Below, piece by piece: positions 18,236 through 28,158 of a DNA stretch of 64,000 bases. Position 1 is the first letter of the stretch. Each line of letters starts with the position of its first letter. The position numbers and the translations under genes were made by a program. The notes beneath the pieces are model-generated. The model made no database searches and was not told where the DNA came from. It saw only the letters and a program-made list of their open reading frames with translations. The stretch comes from Planctomycetota bacterium (lineage in GTDB: Bacteria > Planctomycetota > Planctomycetia > Planctomycetales > Planctomycetaceae): positions 1 through 64,000 of the forward strand of contig QQVO01000007.1 of assembly GCA_003388505.1 (NCBI GenBank), given 5' to 3'.

Positions 18236-20290
18236 ATGAATCCGCGAGCCACACTCCGGCGGTTGCTGCTGCTCTTGCTCACGTGGAGCGTTCTCGTGAC
18301 GGCGACGCAAGCTCAGGAATCGACGAACAATCCGTTCCCCAATGGGTCGATCGAAGATCTGATTTCTAACGATCCGGCGTTTGCCGCACCGACTGGGGCA
18401 GCGCCGGAGACGGCCACGGAAGCGGAAGAGGCGGGTGACGGGGAGACCGCTGCGGTATTCGAGGGAACGGTGATTCCCAGGTCGCGGACCGGCGCACCGG
18501 AACCGGTTGAGGTGCGGTTCCGGATGTCTCCCGAAGACGCCGCTGAAGGTGATACCGTGACGCTGGCGATCACCCTGGCCGTCGAACCGGGCTGGCATAC
18601 GTTCGGGCTGAAAGAGGGACCGGATCAGATCGGTCTGCCGACACTGATCGAGATCGACGCCGCTCACAATCTGCGGCTCAAAGGCAAACTGACCCCGGAC
18701 TCGGAGCCGGAGCTGTACAAAGGGACCGATCTGGCGCATTTCGGCGAGGTGACCTGGACGCAGCAGTTTACGGTCACGGGCGACGGAGGGTACGGCGTCC
18801 TCGGTTCGATTCGCTACAGCATCTGCGACGCAAACACCTGCAAGCCGCCCAAGAAGGTTCCCTTCGAGTTGGGCGTCGTTCCGGAGGACGCTTCGGTCGG
18901 ACCGGGGGCCATCTCGGTGCAAGAGGCGAGCGACTCCGATCCGGCGGGAGCGGAGAGCGTCGAGATCTCGGAGTTCAAACTGCTTGAGGCCGCGCCTCCG
19001 GCGAATCTGGCGATGAACCTGGTCTTCGCGTTTCTGGGGGGCCTGATTCTGAACGTGATGCCGTGCGTGCTGCCGGTCATCGCGATCAAGGTGCTCAGCT
19101 TTGTGCAGCAGGCGGGTGAAAGTCGGGGGCGGATCCTGGCTCTCAACGGCGTTTACTCGCTGGGCGTGATCTCCGTCTTCCTGACGCTCGCGGCGCTGGC
19201 GGTCTTCCTCGGGAAGGGCTGGGGGTCGCTGTTTCAGGACGACTATTTCAACCTCTTCATGGCGGCTGTGGTGTTTGCGATGGGGCTGAGCCTCCTGGGT
19301 GTGTTTGAAATCCCGGTGCCGGGGATGGTGGGCTCGGCCGGCGGCGTCGCCCACAAGGAAGGGCTGACCGGCGCATTCCTGACCGGCATCTTTGCAACGC
19401 TGCTGGCCACTCCCTGCACGGGCCCCTTCATGGGGACGACGCTGGCCTGGTCGCTGGATCAACCAACCGGGACCGTGTTCTTGATCTGGGGCGTGATGGG
19501 ACTTGGGATGGCGTCGCCTTACCTGGTGCTGGGCGCGTTTCCCCGGCTGGTGCACTGGCTGCCGCAGCCCGGCATGTGGATGGTCCGCTTCAAGGAGTTC
19601 GCCGGCTTCGTGCTGATGGGCGCCGTGATCTGGATTCTGACGTTCATCAACCGCGACCTGATCGTGCCCACTCTCGTCATGCTGGCAGGCATCTCACTTG
19701 GCCTGTGGATGATCGGGAATCTTTACGATCACTCGACTTCCAGGCAGACGAAGTGGACGGTGCGAGCCGCGGCCCTGGTGCTGACGGTGAGCATCTGCGG
19801 ATTCGGCTACTGGATGCAAGCCGCCTCGACCCATCTGCCGTGGCAGGAATTCTCGACGGCGAAGGTGGAAGAACTTCGCGAAGAAGGAAAGCCGATCCTG
19901 ATCGACTTTACGGCGGACTGGTGCAACATCTGCAAGACGAACGAGGCGTTGGCCTTGAATCGCCGAGCCACGATATCATTTGTCGAGGAACACGACATCG
20001 TGCCGCTGATGGCCGATTACACGCATCTCGACCCGGAGATTACGGCGTGGCTCGACGCCGCCAACCAGGAGGGCGTGCCGCTGACGCTGATCTTCCCGGC
20101 AGGCCGTCCCAACGAGGCGATCCCGTTGCGGGGACCGTATTCGCAGGGAACGCTGCTGCAGAAGCTGCAGCAGGCGGTGTCGATGGAATCGGAAGATTCC
20201 GGCAAGTCGAACGTCGCGGATAACGAAGACTCGGCGTCGAATCAGGCGCGGCAGCCGGCGTCAGCCGCCGGCGTGGGCGTGGTTCGGTAG
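18236..20290 (+). CDS. DsbD-like thiol:disulfide interchange protein
   Basis: A 684-residue three-part protein. There is a signal peptide (residues 1-28), then a periplasmic DsbC/DsbD-alpha-like beta domain (about 75-215) with a C-x4-C pair (CDANTC). An eight-helix CcdA/DsbD membrane domain follows with its redox cysteines in NVMPCVLPV (about 277) and ATPCTGPF (about 393). The C-terminal thioredoxin domain has DWCNICK (about 562-565). The family passes electrons from cytoplasmic thioredoxin to periplasmic thiol proteins. ATG 18236 begins the signal peptide. The C-terminal 35 residues are a low-complexity tail. Confidence 0.93.
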   Translation: MNPRATLRRLLLLLLTWSVLVTATQAQESTNNPFPNGSIEDLISNDPAFAAPTGAAPETATEAEEAGDGETAAVFEGTVIPRSRTGAPEPVEVRFRMSPEDAAEGDTVTLAITLAVEPGWHTFGLKEGPDQIGLPTLIEIDAAHNLRLKGKLTPDSEPELYKGTDLAHFGEVTWTQQFTVTGDGGYGVLGSIRYSICDANTCKPPKKVPFELGVVPEDASVGPGAISVQEASDSDPAGAESVEISEFKLLEAAPPANLAMNLVFAFLGGLILNVMPCVLPVIAIKVLSFVQQAGESRGRILALNGVYSLGVISVFLTLAALAVFLGKGWGSLFQDDYFNLFMAAVVFAMGLSLLGVFEIPVPGMVGSAGGVAHKEGLTGAFLTGIFATLLATPCTGPFMGTTLAWSLDQPTGTVFLIWGVMGLGMASPYLVLGAFPRLVHWLPQPGMWMVRFKEFAGFVLMGAVIWILTFINRDLIVPTLVMLAGISLGLWMIGNLYDHSTSRQTKWTVRAAALVLTVSICGFGYWMQAASTHLPWQEFSTAKVEELREEGKPILIDFTADWCNICKTNEALALNRRATISFVEEHDIVPLMADYTHLDPEITAWLDAANQEGVPLTLIFPAGRPNEAIPLRGPYSQGTLLQKLQQAVSMESEDSGKSNVADNEDSASNQARQPASAAGVGVVR

Positions 20291-20311
20291 GCCGGATCCT
20301 TCACCACGGAG

Positions 20312-20333
20312 CCACGGCCTTGAAAGGCCGTGG
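20312..20333 (+). terminator. Perfect 10-bp hairpin between convergent genes
   Basis: CCACGGCCTT, loop GA, AAGGCCGTGG, lying between the 3' ends of the DsbD-like gene and leuB. It can serve as a two-way terminator, though it lacks a clear T-run. It may also be a dispersed palindrome. Confidence 0.5.
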
Positions 20334-20359
20334 TACGGCGTCTGGTCGCGTTTCTGCCG

Positions 20360-21451
20360 CTAATCTGCGGTGAGAGCGTCGACGACGAGACGGCCCATCT
20401 CCCGCGTGCCGATGGAGTCTTCCCCCTGGCGGGCCAGGTCTCTGGTGCGGTGGCCGGCGTCGAGCACCTCGGCGACTGCCTGCTCGACTGCGGTCGCTTC
20501 CCGCTCAAGGCCGAGCGAATGCCGCAGCAGCATTGCGCCGGCGAGAATCGTCGCCAGGGGATTGGCCGCGTCCTGCCCGGCGATGTCGGGGGCGGACCCG
20601 TGGATCGGTTCGTAGAGTCCGGGACCGGGGTCTCCCAACGATGCGGACGGCAGCAACCCGAGCGAACCGGGCAGCATCGACCCCTCGTCGGTGAGGATGT
20701 CGCCGAACATGTTGCCGGTGACGACGACGTCGAAGGTTGAGGGGCGGGAGATGAGGTGCATCGCCATCGCGTCGACCAGCACGACTTCATACTCCAGATC
20801 CGAGAACTCTTCGCGGACGACGCGCTCGGCCACGCGACGCCACAAGCGGGAGACTTCGAGCACGTTGGCCTTATCAACCGACGTGAGTTTGCCCCTGCGA
20901 TTGCGGGCCGCTTCGGCCGCCATGCGGACGATCCGCTCGACTTCACCGGCCGAGTAAATCATGACGTTGTGCGCGGTTTCATCGGCTCCTGCGCCGGTGA
21001 CGCCCGATTCGCCGAAGTAGATGCCTCCGGTGAGTTCCCGAAAGAACAGGACGTCGGTGCCTTCGATGTACTCCCGCTTGAGCGGCGAGGATTCCAGCAG
21101 CGCCGGATGCGGTTTGATCGGCCTGAGGTTGGCGAACAGTCCGAGTTCCTTGCGGAGTTTGAGGAGTCCCTGTTCCGGACGCACTTTGGCCTGCGGGTCG
21201 TCCCACCTGGGGCCGCCGACTGCGCCGAGCAGGATCGCGTCCGCCGAACGGCAGGCGCTCAGCGTCTCGCCCGGCAGCGCTTCGCCGAATTCATCGATCG
21301 CGCAGCCTCCGATGGGAAACGACTCGTACGAGATTTCATGCCCGAACAGTTCGGCGGTTCGGCTCAAGACGGCCTGGGCCTCGGTGACGACTTCGGGACC
21401 GATTCCGTCTCCCGGCAACACGACGATGGACGACTTCACGACAAACCTCAT
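20360..21451 (-). CDS. leuB: 3-isopropylmalate dehydrogenase
   Basis: A 363-residue enzyme of leucine biosynthesis that oxidatively decarboxylates 3-isopropylmalate with NAD+. Hallmarks are [15 protein letters not shown] at the N-terminus, the GGPRWDD and [12 protein letters not shown] segments, the catalytic-site stretch [13 protein letters not shown], the K of [15 protein letters not shown], the metal-binding [17 protein letters not shown], and [18 protein letters not shown]. Length and motifs are those of LeuB rather than of isocitrate dehydrogenase. ATG 21451 was preferred over the upstream in-frame ATG at 21490. It is not clustered with leuA, leuC or leuD here. Confidence 0.96.
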   Translation of the reverse strand: MRFVVKSSIVVLPGDGIGPEVVTEAQAVLSRTAELFGHEISYESFPIGGCAIDEFGEALPGETLSACRSADAILLGAVGGPRWDDPQAKVRPEQGLLKLRKELGLFANLRPIKPHPALLESSPLKREYIEGTDVLFFRELTGGIYFGESGVTGAGADETAHNVMIYSAGEVERIVRMAAEAARNRRGKLTSVDKANVLEVSRLWRRVAERVVREEFSDLEYEVVLVDAMAMHLISRPSTFDVVVTGNMFGDILTDEGSMLPGSLGLLPSASLGDPGPGLYEPIHGSAPDIAGQDAANPLATILAGAMLLRHSLGLEREATAVEQAVAEVLDAGHRTRDLARQGEDSIGTREMGRLVVDALTAD

Positions 21452-21720
21452 CGGACGATGTGAATCAATGGGGAAAACCGGGGCTCTCAAGCCGCCCCGA
21501 AGGAAAACGAATCTACGTCGTTGGGGGGACGGAGACCAGTCTCAGCAGACATTCCGCTGCACAACCCGCAGAATCGGAACCATACAGACAGTTTGACCAG
21601 TGTGAGCGCGGCCAATTCGCTCGGCGAAACCGCAGCGGCCGGTCGTGCATCGAGAATCGGAGTGGGAGGGGTCGATAGCAGTTGGCAGGAAAGGAGTTGC
21701 TGCGCGCGGAAAGAAAACCG

Positions 21721-21972
21721 ATGTTACGGGCAATGTTTCTTGCGATCGGAACGTTCGTCGCCTTGTGCGGCCTGCTGCTGTTCCGCGTCGATCGCATTGT
21801 GCTGACGCCGCCCGAGACCGGTGACCCGGCGATCCTGAGCACGATCAGCCGCCCCCTGGATGACGGCTGCCGGGAGATTGATCCGCCCGGCTGGCTTCCG
21901 TATACGCTGGCGAGCACGGGCCTGCTGACGATGCTGTACTCGGTGGCGATGCCGCGCCGAGAGTCAGGCTGA
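21721..21972 (+). CDS. Small two-helix membrane protein, unknown
   Basis: 83 residues with a membrane helix at each end (about 5-24 and 62-79) and a polar middle. ATG 21721 has GGAAAG upstream; a TTG at 21682 would add 13 residues. It converges on and overlaps by nine bases the CBM9-like gene. No family recognised. Confidence 0.55.
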   Translation: MLRAMFLAIGTFVALCGLLLFRVDRIVLTPPETGDPAILSTISRPLDDGCREIDPPGWLPYTLASTGLLTMLYSVAMPRRESG

Positions 21973-22671
21973 GACGTCGGCAGTCTTCGAATCGGCGTCG
22001 CGCGGATCGTCGGTCAGCAGGAGCGTGCTCCACAGGCTGGGGTCCGACGCGAAGGGATAGTCGCCTTCGACCGAGAGGGTCTGGGAGCCGAGTTCGGCGT
22101 CGAGGACGCGGTAACAAAAGCCGAGTCGAGGCTGGTCGACCGGATCGAATCCGTGCAGCACGCTCTGCGGCAACCATGCTTCGAGGCGGTATCCGTCGGA
22201 ATCGGCCTCCGAGGCGACGAGCAGGTCGTCCGGCTCGCAAAGCGGTGCGTCCTCGCGCGCCCGGGCGACCGGGAGTTGCACGCCGACCGCAGCCGAAGGA
22301 TCGGGTCCGCCGCACGGCAACAGGCAGAAATGATGGCAGTACCGTGTGGCACGGTGGACGGTTTGCGTGTTGCGGGTGTCGATCCAGAGTTGGAGGCCGT
22401 CGGACGCGGAGGGTTTCTCAAAATCGCAACGGGGCGCACTCTGTTTGCCGCTGATGAGGACGGAGAACCCGATTCCGTCCGGATTCCATCCGACTCTGAG
22501 TTCGGCGAATTGCGGGCCGCCGTCCAGTGCAGCGAGATTCGGCAGCAGGAATCGATCGTCGAAGTTGAGGGGACGGCTGCCGCGACGCCGGGGGCGGCCC
22601 TCCGCCCGCGCGACCGGGAACTCACAGCGAAACAGAAATCGAGCCGGAACGACCGACGACAGTTCGTTCAC
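21964..22671 (-). CDS. CBM9-like (DOMON-type) carbohydrate-binding-fold protein
   Basis: 235 residues resembling the family-9-like carbohydrate-binding/cellobiose-dehydrogenase cytochrome fold: GFSVLISGKQ, a DGLQLWIDTRNTQTVHRATR strand pair, and HHFCLLPCG. This D-x-[LV]-x-[LV]-W-[IV]-D pattern is typical of that fold. There is no signal peptide, so its location is uncertain. Its start overlaps the stop of the upstream gene (ATGA), making a coupled pair. No catalytic residues are evident. Confidence 0.75.
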   Translation of the reverse strand: MNELSSVVPARFLFRCEFPVARAEGRPRRRGSRPLNFDDRFLLPNLAALDGGPQFAELRVGWNPDGIGFSVLISGKQSAPRCDFEKPSASDGLQLWIDTRNTQTVHRATRYCHHFCLLPCGGPDPSAAVGVQLPVARAREDAPLCEPDDLLVASEADSDGYRLEAWLPQSVLHGFDPVDQPRLGFCYRVLDAELGSQTLSVEGDYPFASDPSLWSTLLLTDDPRDADSKTADVSA

Positions 22672-23762
22672 GGCGCTGGCTCCGCGGCGGGTGAGGCCGG
22701 CCCGGTCGGCTGCTCGCCGGGGGGAATTTCGGATCTCAGAGCTTCAATCATTCGCAGATAGGCGGCCGTCTCGTCAATTTCGTTCACGTTTGTGGGCGGG
22801 ATGTAACGGAACACCTCGGGGTCGAGTTCTTCATTAAATCGCACGTCGCTCATTTCCAGGGACAGGATGGCGCGGAAGGTGGCCGGCTCCGCCGCATACT
22901 GCTTCAGGTAGAGGATCCTCATGGGGAAGAGCGTTTCGGCGTCAAAGTAGACCCGCACGCGCTCCGGCATGTAGACGGACATTGCCTGGGCGTTTTGTCC
23001 CAACTTCGGCGCCAGCTCATCGAGGTACTCCTGTTTCCACTGCCCCTCGATGACGGTGTAGGACTGTCCTTTCCACGTTTCCTCGCGCATGCCATCGAAG
23101 ACCATCGCGGTCTCGAGCGCTGCCAGCAGGGTCGGGAGACCGCCCAGACCGAGTTCCGCCTGCACAATCGCCTGTGTCGAACCGGCGTTCCCTGCTTCCT
23201 TGCCGGCCTGCAGGATCTTCTGCACTTCCTTGCGGGTGACCTGGATTTCGTCCGGAGCGGTCTCGGTCGATTGGTCGTCGCCCGGGCGGATGCTGCGGAT
23301 CTCCTTGCTGGAGCGGAGGATCTGTCCGTCGCAGACTTCGATCAGCTTACCTTCGCTGCCGCCGACCTGAACGGTGTACTCCAGCCGCATCTGCGGGAAG
23401 GTTCCGGCGATGTAGATTCCCTCGGCGGTGAAGCTTCTCGGTCCGATTGCGGCCCGTTCGACGATGCGCGCCTGTACGGAGTCGTAGGCATAGAGCCGGT
23501 CGCGCGATTGCTGGAGCAGCGCGACGCAGGCGGCGGCGACCTCCGGATCGGGCTGACGAGAGGTTGGTTCGGCAGTGGTTTCTTCGGTGGGGGCCGGTTC
23601 CTCATTGTCGGCGGCGGGCTGCTCGTCGTCGGTCGCTTGCTGCGACGTATCTTCCGTGGCTTCAGAGGGTTCGGCCTGGAGGGCGCGGGCGTCTCGCTGC
23701 TGCCAGACGAGCCCGGCCCAGACGACAATGGTCAGGACAGACAGGATAGGAAGAGTTTTCAT
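22668..23762 (-). CDS. Exported protein of LolA-like appearance, unknown
   Basis: 364 residues. An N-terminal signal or anchor (MKTLPILSVLTIVVWAGLVW) is followed by a 50-residue acidic Glu/Thr/Pro linker. A beta-rich domain then begins at about residue 85 and contains GIYIAGTFPQMRLEYTV and IEVCDGQILRSS. The pattern resembles LolA/outer-membrane lipoprotein-sorting folds, but without a diagnostic motif. ATG 23762 is chosen at the signal start. It is translationally coupled (4-base overlap) to the CBM9-like gene downstream. Confidence 0.72.
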   Translation of the reverse strand: MKTLPILSVLTIVVWAGLVWQQRDARALQAEPSEATEDTSQQATDDEQPAADNEEPAPTEETTAEPTSRQPDPEVAAACVALLQQSRDRLYAYDSVQARIVERAAIGPRSFTAEGIYIAGTFPQMRLEYTVQVGGSEGKLIEVCDGQILRSSKEIRSIRPGDDQSTETAPDEIQVTRKEVQKILQAGKEAGNAGSTQAIVQAELGLGGLPTLLAALETAMVFDGMREETWKGQSYTVIEGQWKQEYLDELAPKLGQNAQAMSVYMPERVRVYFDAETLFPMRILYLKQYAAEPATFRAILSLEMSDVRFNEELDPEVFRYIPPTNVNEIDETAAYLRMIEALRSEIPPGEQPTGPASPAAEPAP

Positions 23763-24029
23763 GATGTCGCGAAAATGAGGGATTTCCCAAAGATTCCGAG
23801 GCTCAAGCGCCGAAAAAAGAATTGACTGCGAACCGATGCCGTGTCGCCGGAGGCGGCGCTGTATCGACCGGGATTCCCGCGTGGGAGGGAACCTGCCGGT
23901 CGCAGGCAGCGGCATTCGACTGACGGATCAGCGAAGCCGCAGAGACCAGACATTTTAGCGACACGGGAACGCATCGGTCGACCGCAATCGGGGCGAATCG
24001 ACGGACCAGCAACCGAAAGAGGGACGGTC

Positions 24030-25190
24030 ATGAAGGTTTACTTTCTGGCGTTGGCGACGCTGCTGGTCGTATGCGTCGGTTGCGCGTACGACGGACAACA
24101 GATCCTGCAGAAACCGACCGAGTATCATGCACCTCCCGCGGAGATGCTGGCTCATCCCGGTCCCATGGTCGGAGGGCCCGGACCGGGCGTGATGGCCATG
24201 ATGGCGGCGCCCCCGGCGATTCCTGCGGGTCCGCCCCGGACTACGCAGGTCCGCGTGCTGGGACCGGCCGGGATGGCGATCGGCTGGCAGATTGAAGGAG
24301 GCTTCGCCGACAATCAGCTCACCGCTCCCGACCGCTACAACTTCGTGCAGGGTTACACCTACCGGCTGAAGTTCAGCGGCATTCCGGGCCGCGAAGGGAC
24401 GCCACTGTACCCGACGCTGCACGTTTACCCGGCGCACCCGACGACGGACGCCTACCTCTCGCACAACGCACTTCCGATTCGCCTGACCGACGAAGACCTC
24501 GACCAGATCGAGACCAACAACTTCGTCACGAAGGTGATCTACCTGCCGGACGCCCGCTACCAGGAACTGGCGATCGCCGGTGTTGAGGAACTTGTTTCGA
24601 CGCGGCTTCCGCCCGGAGGCGATCCGGTCGTCGAAGCTGACCGTCGCGGCACGATCATGGCCGTTCTGCGGGTCGGCAACATGGACCTCGAAATGCCCGA
24701 AGAGATGGGCGGCGAGATTCAGCAGACCGGGCACGTGGTGCAGGTCGATGGCGAGGACGAGCAATTCGTTCCGCCGATGCCGGTGGGAGCGTACGACGGC
24801 AGTGCCGCCGGCGTCCCGGGCGACCTGATGATGGGCGGCCCCGGCGGCCCCGGCCAGCCTCCGTTCGATCCGATCCTCGGTGCGACGGGTGCGATGATGT
24901 ACGGCTACCCGAACACGGGCACGCCGATCGGACTCGTCGGCCCGCCGCACATTCCGCTCGGCAAGCGAGCCGGTCTGCAGAATCACCGGGTGGTCAACGA
25001 AACGGACGTCGATCTGGCCCCGCCGGTTGAGACCTTCACGATCCGCTCCAAGCATGAGCCGGGCATCAGCCTGCCTCCGCCGGTCCGGGAAGTGGAATAC
25101 ACGGAGACGCATCCGGTTTACCATGCCGGTGAACTCTCCCATCCTCGCTGGGCCGCCGGTGCCGAGCCGTTCCCGGTTCCGCAGCCGTAA
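24030..25190 (+). CDS. Envelope lipoprotein, first of a three-gene operon
   Basis: 386 residues with lipoprotein signal [18 protein letters not shown] (lipobox VCVGC). The mature part has a beta-rich domain with the conserved string [13 protein letters not shown], shared with the next gene (SDRMVTKVIYLER), so the two are paralogues. A Gly/Pro/Met-rich region (residues about 245-310) follows. ATG 24030 has AAAGAGGGA upstream. It is probably a planctomycete envelope structural protein. It has no enzymatic motif. Confidence 0.8.
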   Translation: MKVYFLALATLLVVCVGCAYDGQQILQKPTEYHAPPAEMLAHPGPMVGGPGPGVMAMMAAPPAIPAGPPRTTQVRVLGPAGMAIGWQIEGGFADNQLTAPDRYNFVQGYTYRLKFSGIPGREGTPLYPTLHVYPAHPTTDAYLSHNALPIRLTDEDLDQIETNNFVTKVIYLPDARYQELAIAGVEELVSTRLPPGGDPVVEADRRGTIMAVLRVGNMDLEMPEEMGGEIQQTGHVVQVDGEDEQFVPPMPVGAYDGSAAGVPGDLMMGGPGGPGQPPFDPILGATGAMMYGYPNTGTPIGLVGPPHIPLGKRAGLQNHRVVNETDVDLAPPVETFTIRSKHEPGISLPPPVREVEYTETHPVYHAGELSHPRWAAGAEPFPVPQP

Positions 25191-25223
25191 CGTCAACGAA
25201 ACGCTTAAGAGGCACAAACAGGA

Positions 25224-25329
25224 TTTGGTTGGGAGACGGGCGGCCGGGGCTGGACTGAGCGAAGCGAGGGAAGCCCCGGTCAAGTCGCCGAAGTCGTGAG
25301 ACTTCGGACGAACACTTCCCCCGACCAAA
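25224..25329 (-). repeat. Stem-loop repeat family, copy 3 (inverted)
   Basis: The fullest copy. Outer arms TTTGGTTGGG and CCCGACCAAA enclose the CCGGGGCT...AGCCCCGG arms and the CCGAAGTCGTGAGACTTCGG stem-loop. It sits between the first and second genes of the envelope operon, so it would be transcribed within the mRNA. Confidence 0.82.
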
Positions 25330-25442
25330 TACTTGAAGCGACGTAAAGACCTGCCTTCTGAATTCATCAGTGCGGCGTTCCGGGAATCGTCCGGAACGCC
25401 GCGCTGTTCGGAATCCTCCCCTTCAAGACAGAGTCCGCTCCG

Positions 25443-26615
25443 GTGAATCGGCTAACTCTGGCGACACTTGTTCTGACGGGACTGCTGCTGGTCGGTGTAG
25501 TCCGGCCCTTGGCGGCTCAGCAGTATCCGCCGCCGGGACCGCATCCGCTCGATCATCGAGTCCCGGAAGGCGTGGCCGGCCGCTGGGCCGTCATCGCCAA
25601 GCCCGGTTTGCACTGTTACCTGCAACCGGTGCAGTTTCGGCTGCCCGGAGCGGGAAACGTCACCTTCTATGACGGCATGTCACCCGACGGTGTGACGCTG
25701 CCGGCCCCCGCCCAGGCCCGACTCGGCGTGGGGGGCGTCTATCGTGCCAAGCTCAGCGAGATCGAGGGATATCCCGGACTGGAGCTTTATCCCAGCGTGG
25801 AAGTTCTCGACCGGCTTCATCCGCCCCCGTCGCTCGTCGACGAGTACCCGATTCCCGTAGAGATCACGGCTGAAGAGATTGAAGCGGTGCTTTCCGACCG
25901 GATGGTGACCAAGGTGATCTATCTGGAACGCGAAAACCTGCCTCGCCGCGGGACGCGCAGTTTCTTCTCCTTTCCGGTGGAGGATGTTTCAACCGGTCAG
26001 TTTACCGGGGGAGCGGCGGACCTGAACGAAGAGTTTCCTTCGGACGCCGACTTCGCTTTCGGTGCGGACAATACGGCCGACACTCTGGAAGTGCGGCTCG
26101 CAAAATTCAGGGATCCCGGCATCGGCGATCATCACACGGTCCGTTACCGCGCGGCAAAGACCGCTTCCGGAATGGTCGACGGCGAAGGGAGCCCGGTGAG
26201 TCTGTCGGTCTCGCTCTGGCAGGGAACGACACTGATCGCGCGGGACACAACCCGCGAGCTGACGGGCGAGTGGACCACCTATTGGTTCACCCTCGAACCA
26301 TCGGTTGCCGAGCAGATTACCGACTACGGCGACCTGCGATTGAAGTTTGAAACATCGAAGTCGGGCGGTGAACCCGGCGACCAGCGCGGCGGTGCGATAT
26401 CGTGGGCCGGGTTTGAGATTCCCGAGCCGACCGATCTCGTCAACAACACGGAAGTTGAACCGCAGTCGAACCTGCTGGATACAGCCGCGCAGATGGGCCG
26501 TCCGGTCGCGATCCTCCGCTTGGGCGGTCGCACGCCTGCTCCGGGCGATCTGGTCAATCTGCTCGCGCCGACCGGTCCAGTGCAGGTTCCCCTCCTTTCG
26601 GATTCTGATCCATGA
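25443..26615 (+). CDS. Secreted envelope protein with inserted beta domain
   Basis: 390 residues, GTG start, signal peptide MNRLTLATLVLTGLLLVGVVRPLAAQ. The N-terminal 180 residues and the C-terminal 60 residues (GRPVAILRLGGRTP) match the organisation of the preceding paralogue. Between them, at about residues 190-330, sits a separate jelly-roll-like domain with VRYRAAKT, SVSLWQGTTLIARDTTRELTG, WFTLEPS and LRLKFETS. The downstream gene starts within its stop (ATGA). Confidence 0.8.
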   Translation: MNRLTLATLVLTGLLLVGVVRPLAAQQYPPPGPHPLDHRVPEGVAGRWAVIAKPGLHCYLQPVQFRLPGAGNVTFYDGMSPDGVTLPAPAQARLGVGGVYRAKLSEIEGYPGLELYPSVEVLDRLHPPPSLVDEYPIPVEITAEEIEAVLSDRMVTKVIYLERENLPRRGTRSFFSFPVEDVSTGQFTGGAADLNEEFPSDADFAFGADNTADTLEVRLAKFRDPGIGDHHTVRYRAAKTASGMVDGEGSPVSLSVSLWQGTTLIARDTTRELTGEWTTYWFTLEPSVAEQITDYGDLRLKFETSKSGGEPGDQRGGAISWAGFEIPEPTDLVNNTEVEPQSNLLDTAAQMGRPVAILRLGGRTPAPGDLVNLLAPTGPVQVPLLSDSDP

Positions 26616-27982
26616 TCTGGCGGTTTATGACTCCTCGATTTCGTTCAGCATTCCCGGTGGGCGCGAACCATCTGGCGCTAACCGTGGCGGCCGGGATGCT
26701 GCTGTCGGCCAGTGCGTGCCAGACTCCGCGGCAGACCGCGCAGCAGTCGCGGCCGGGAGGCGCCACGGTCGACGTAATTCCGCCGGTCGACGTCACGGAC
26801 ACTACACCGTCGCGCGGTGAAATCGAGCATGCTGTGGTGTCGGAACACCCGCACGGTTCGCAGCCGATTGAACTCCTGGGTCATGAAGACCGTAGCGTCG
26901 CGACGGACAATTCGGGGAATGCCACTGACGCCGTGGAGACGGTGACGAGCGCGCGACCGGTGTGGGCCGGAGAGGGCGATCCGTGTCGTCCGATCCCTCA
27001 CGGCCATAATCCACGAGTCGCTCTGCCGCCGGCTGATTTCTGTGCGGTGTGCGACGACGGAACCCTGGCGGGGCCTTATCCGGAAGAATTGATCTGCGAC
27101 GGGGGCGATCGGGCGTATCCCTTCCACTATGAGGGCTATGACATTGCGGGACTCGACACGGAAGACACCGTCGGCGAGTTCATCAACGAAGACGGGGAAC
27201 GCGAGGTGCGCATCAGCACGCGGGCATGCGTGTACGCTCCCCGGTTCGGTTCCGTGCGGACGATCAGCCAACCGGTTGCGGACCATTCGATCGCCAAGCT
27301 GGGCGGCGTGCATGATCGATTGCCGGCTTCCGGCTTCGAAACAACGCAGAATCCCGAGGTCGGCCGGCAAGCCGACCAACTCAACACGGCCCGGGTGCGA
27401 TCGAGAGCCAGCGGACTCGCGCTCGAAACGGCTGAGATGGGCCTGCACCTGACTGTGGGCGCTGAAGAACACCACAAGGTGCAGAACATCGGCGAAGACC
27501 GACAGACGACGCGGTCTGTGCAGGTCGACAAGACGGAAGAGGCGACTCAGGCGTACGTCGTGCAGACGGCCGGCGTCTGGTCGAAGGACGACAGCCCGAT
27601 CATCATCGGGTACGACCAGTCGGGACAGGAAGTGCACGGCCGTCGCATGGCTCAGGACTACACGGGCGTCGAAGACCAGCGCACGCCGGGTGATCTCGCG
27701 ATCATCAAGGAAGCCGACCGGGACAGCGCCCAGCCTGGCGAGACGGTCACCTTCACGATTCGCTTCAAGAACACGGGCGAACGCGAGCTTTCGCGGGTCC
27801 GCATCATGGACCACCTCACCACGCGGGTTGAGTATGTGCGCGGCAGCGCGTTCTCTGAGCTTGACGGCGGGCTGACGCTGGAGGAAGAACCGGACGGCAG
27901 CCAGGTCATCATCTTCGAACTGGCCGAACCGCTCGCCGGCGAGGCAGAAGGCGAGATCACGTTCCAGGTCAAGCTGCGGTAA
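26612..27982 (+). CDS. Lipoprotein with C-terminal DUF11-type domain
   Basis: 456 residues. An N-terminal signal ends in SASACQTPRQ (lipobox SASAC). The last 100 residues, GDLAIIKEADRDSAQPGETV followed by FTIRFKNTGERELSRVRIMD, are the DUF11/CARDB-like repeat common in bacterial surface proteins. The middle contains Cys-rich PADFCAVCDDG and a paired-helix segment. It is third in a co-directional operon with the two paralogous envelope proteins and overlaps the second by four bases. Role likely structural. Confidence 0.82.
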   Translation: MIWRFMTPRFRSAFPVGANHLALTVAAGMLLSASACQTPRQTAQQSRPGGATVDVIPPVDVTDTTPSRGEIEHAVVSEHPHGSQPIELLGHEDRSVATDNSGNATDAVETVTSARPVWAGEGDPCRPIPHGHNPRVALPPADFCAVCDDGTLAGPYPEELICDGGDRAYPFHYEGYDIAGLDTEDTVGEFINEDGEREVRISTRACVYAPRFGSVRTISQPVADHSIAKLGGVHDRLPASGFETTQNPEVGRQADQLNTARVRSRASGLALETAEMGLHLTVGAEEHHKVQNIGEDRQTTRSVQVDKTEEATQAYVVQTAGVWSKDDSPIIIGYDQSGQEVHGRRMAQDYTGVEDQRTPGDLAIIKEADRDSAQPGETVTFTIRFKNTGERELSRVRIMDHLTTRVEYVRGSAFSELDGGLTLEEEPDGSQVIIFELAEPLAGEAEGEITFQVKLR

Positions 27983-28108
27983 ATACATGGGAGCCGATCT
28001 GACTCACAGAGAGCAGCAAAAAACCGATTCACCAGACAGGGGGGACCCTCATCGCGCTCTTCGCGGGACGGCGCGATCGACGGAGATTTGGTGAACTCCC
28101 GCGAGAGC

Positions 28109-28137
28109 GGGCCTGCCGCAGTCACTGCGGCAGGCCC
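28109..28137 (+). terminator. Strong terminator of the envelope operon
   Basis: GGGCCTGCCGCAG, loop TCA, CTGCGGCAGGCCC, then GTTTCCTGTTT. A perfect 13-bp stem with a T-rich tail, about 125 bases after the last operon gene. Confidence 0.85.
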
Positions 28138-28158
28138 GTTTCCTGTTTGGGCGGGCGT

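Noticed and set aside
17870-19555. A 561-residue open frame on the - strand
   Set aside because: It is antisense to the DsbD-like gene and consists of Arg/Gln/His-rich text. No start context or motif.
26678-27988. A 436-residue open frame on the - strand
   Set aside because: Antisense to the lipoprotein with DUF11 domain; Arg/His-rich and without family features.
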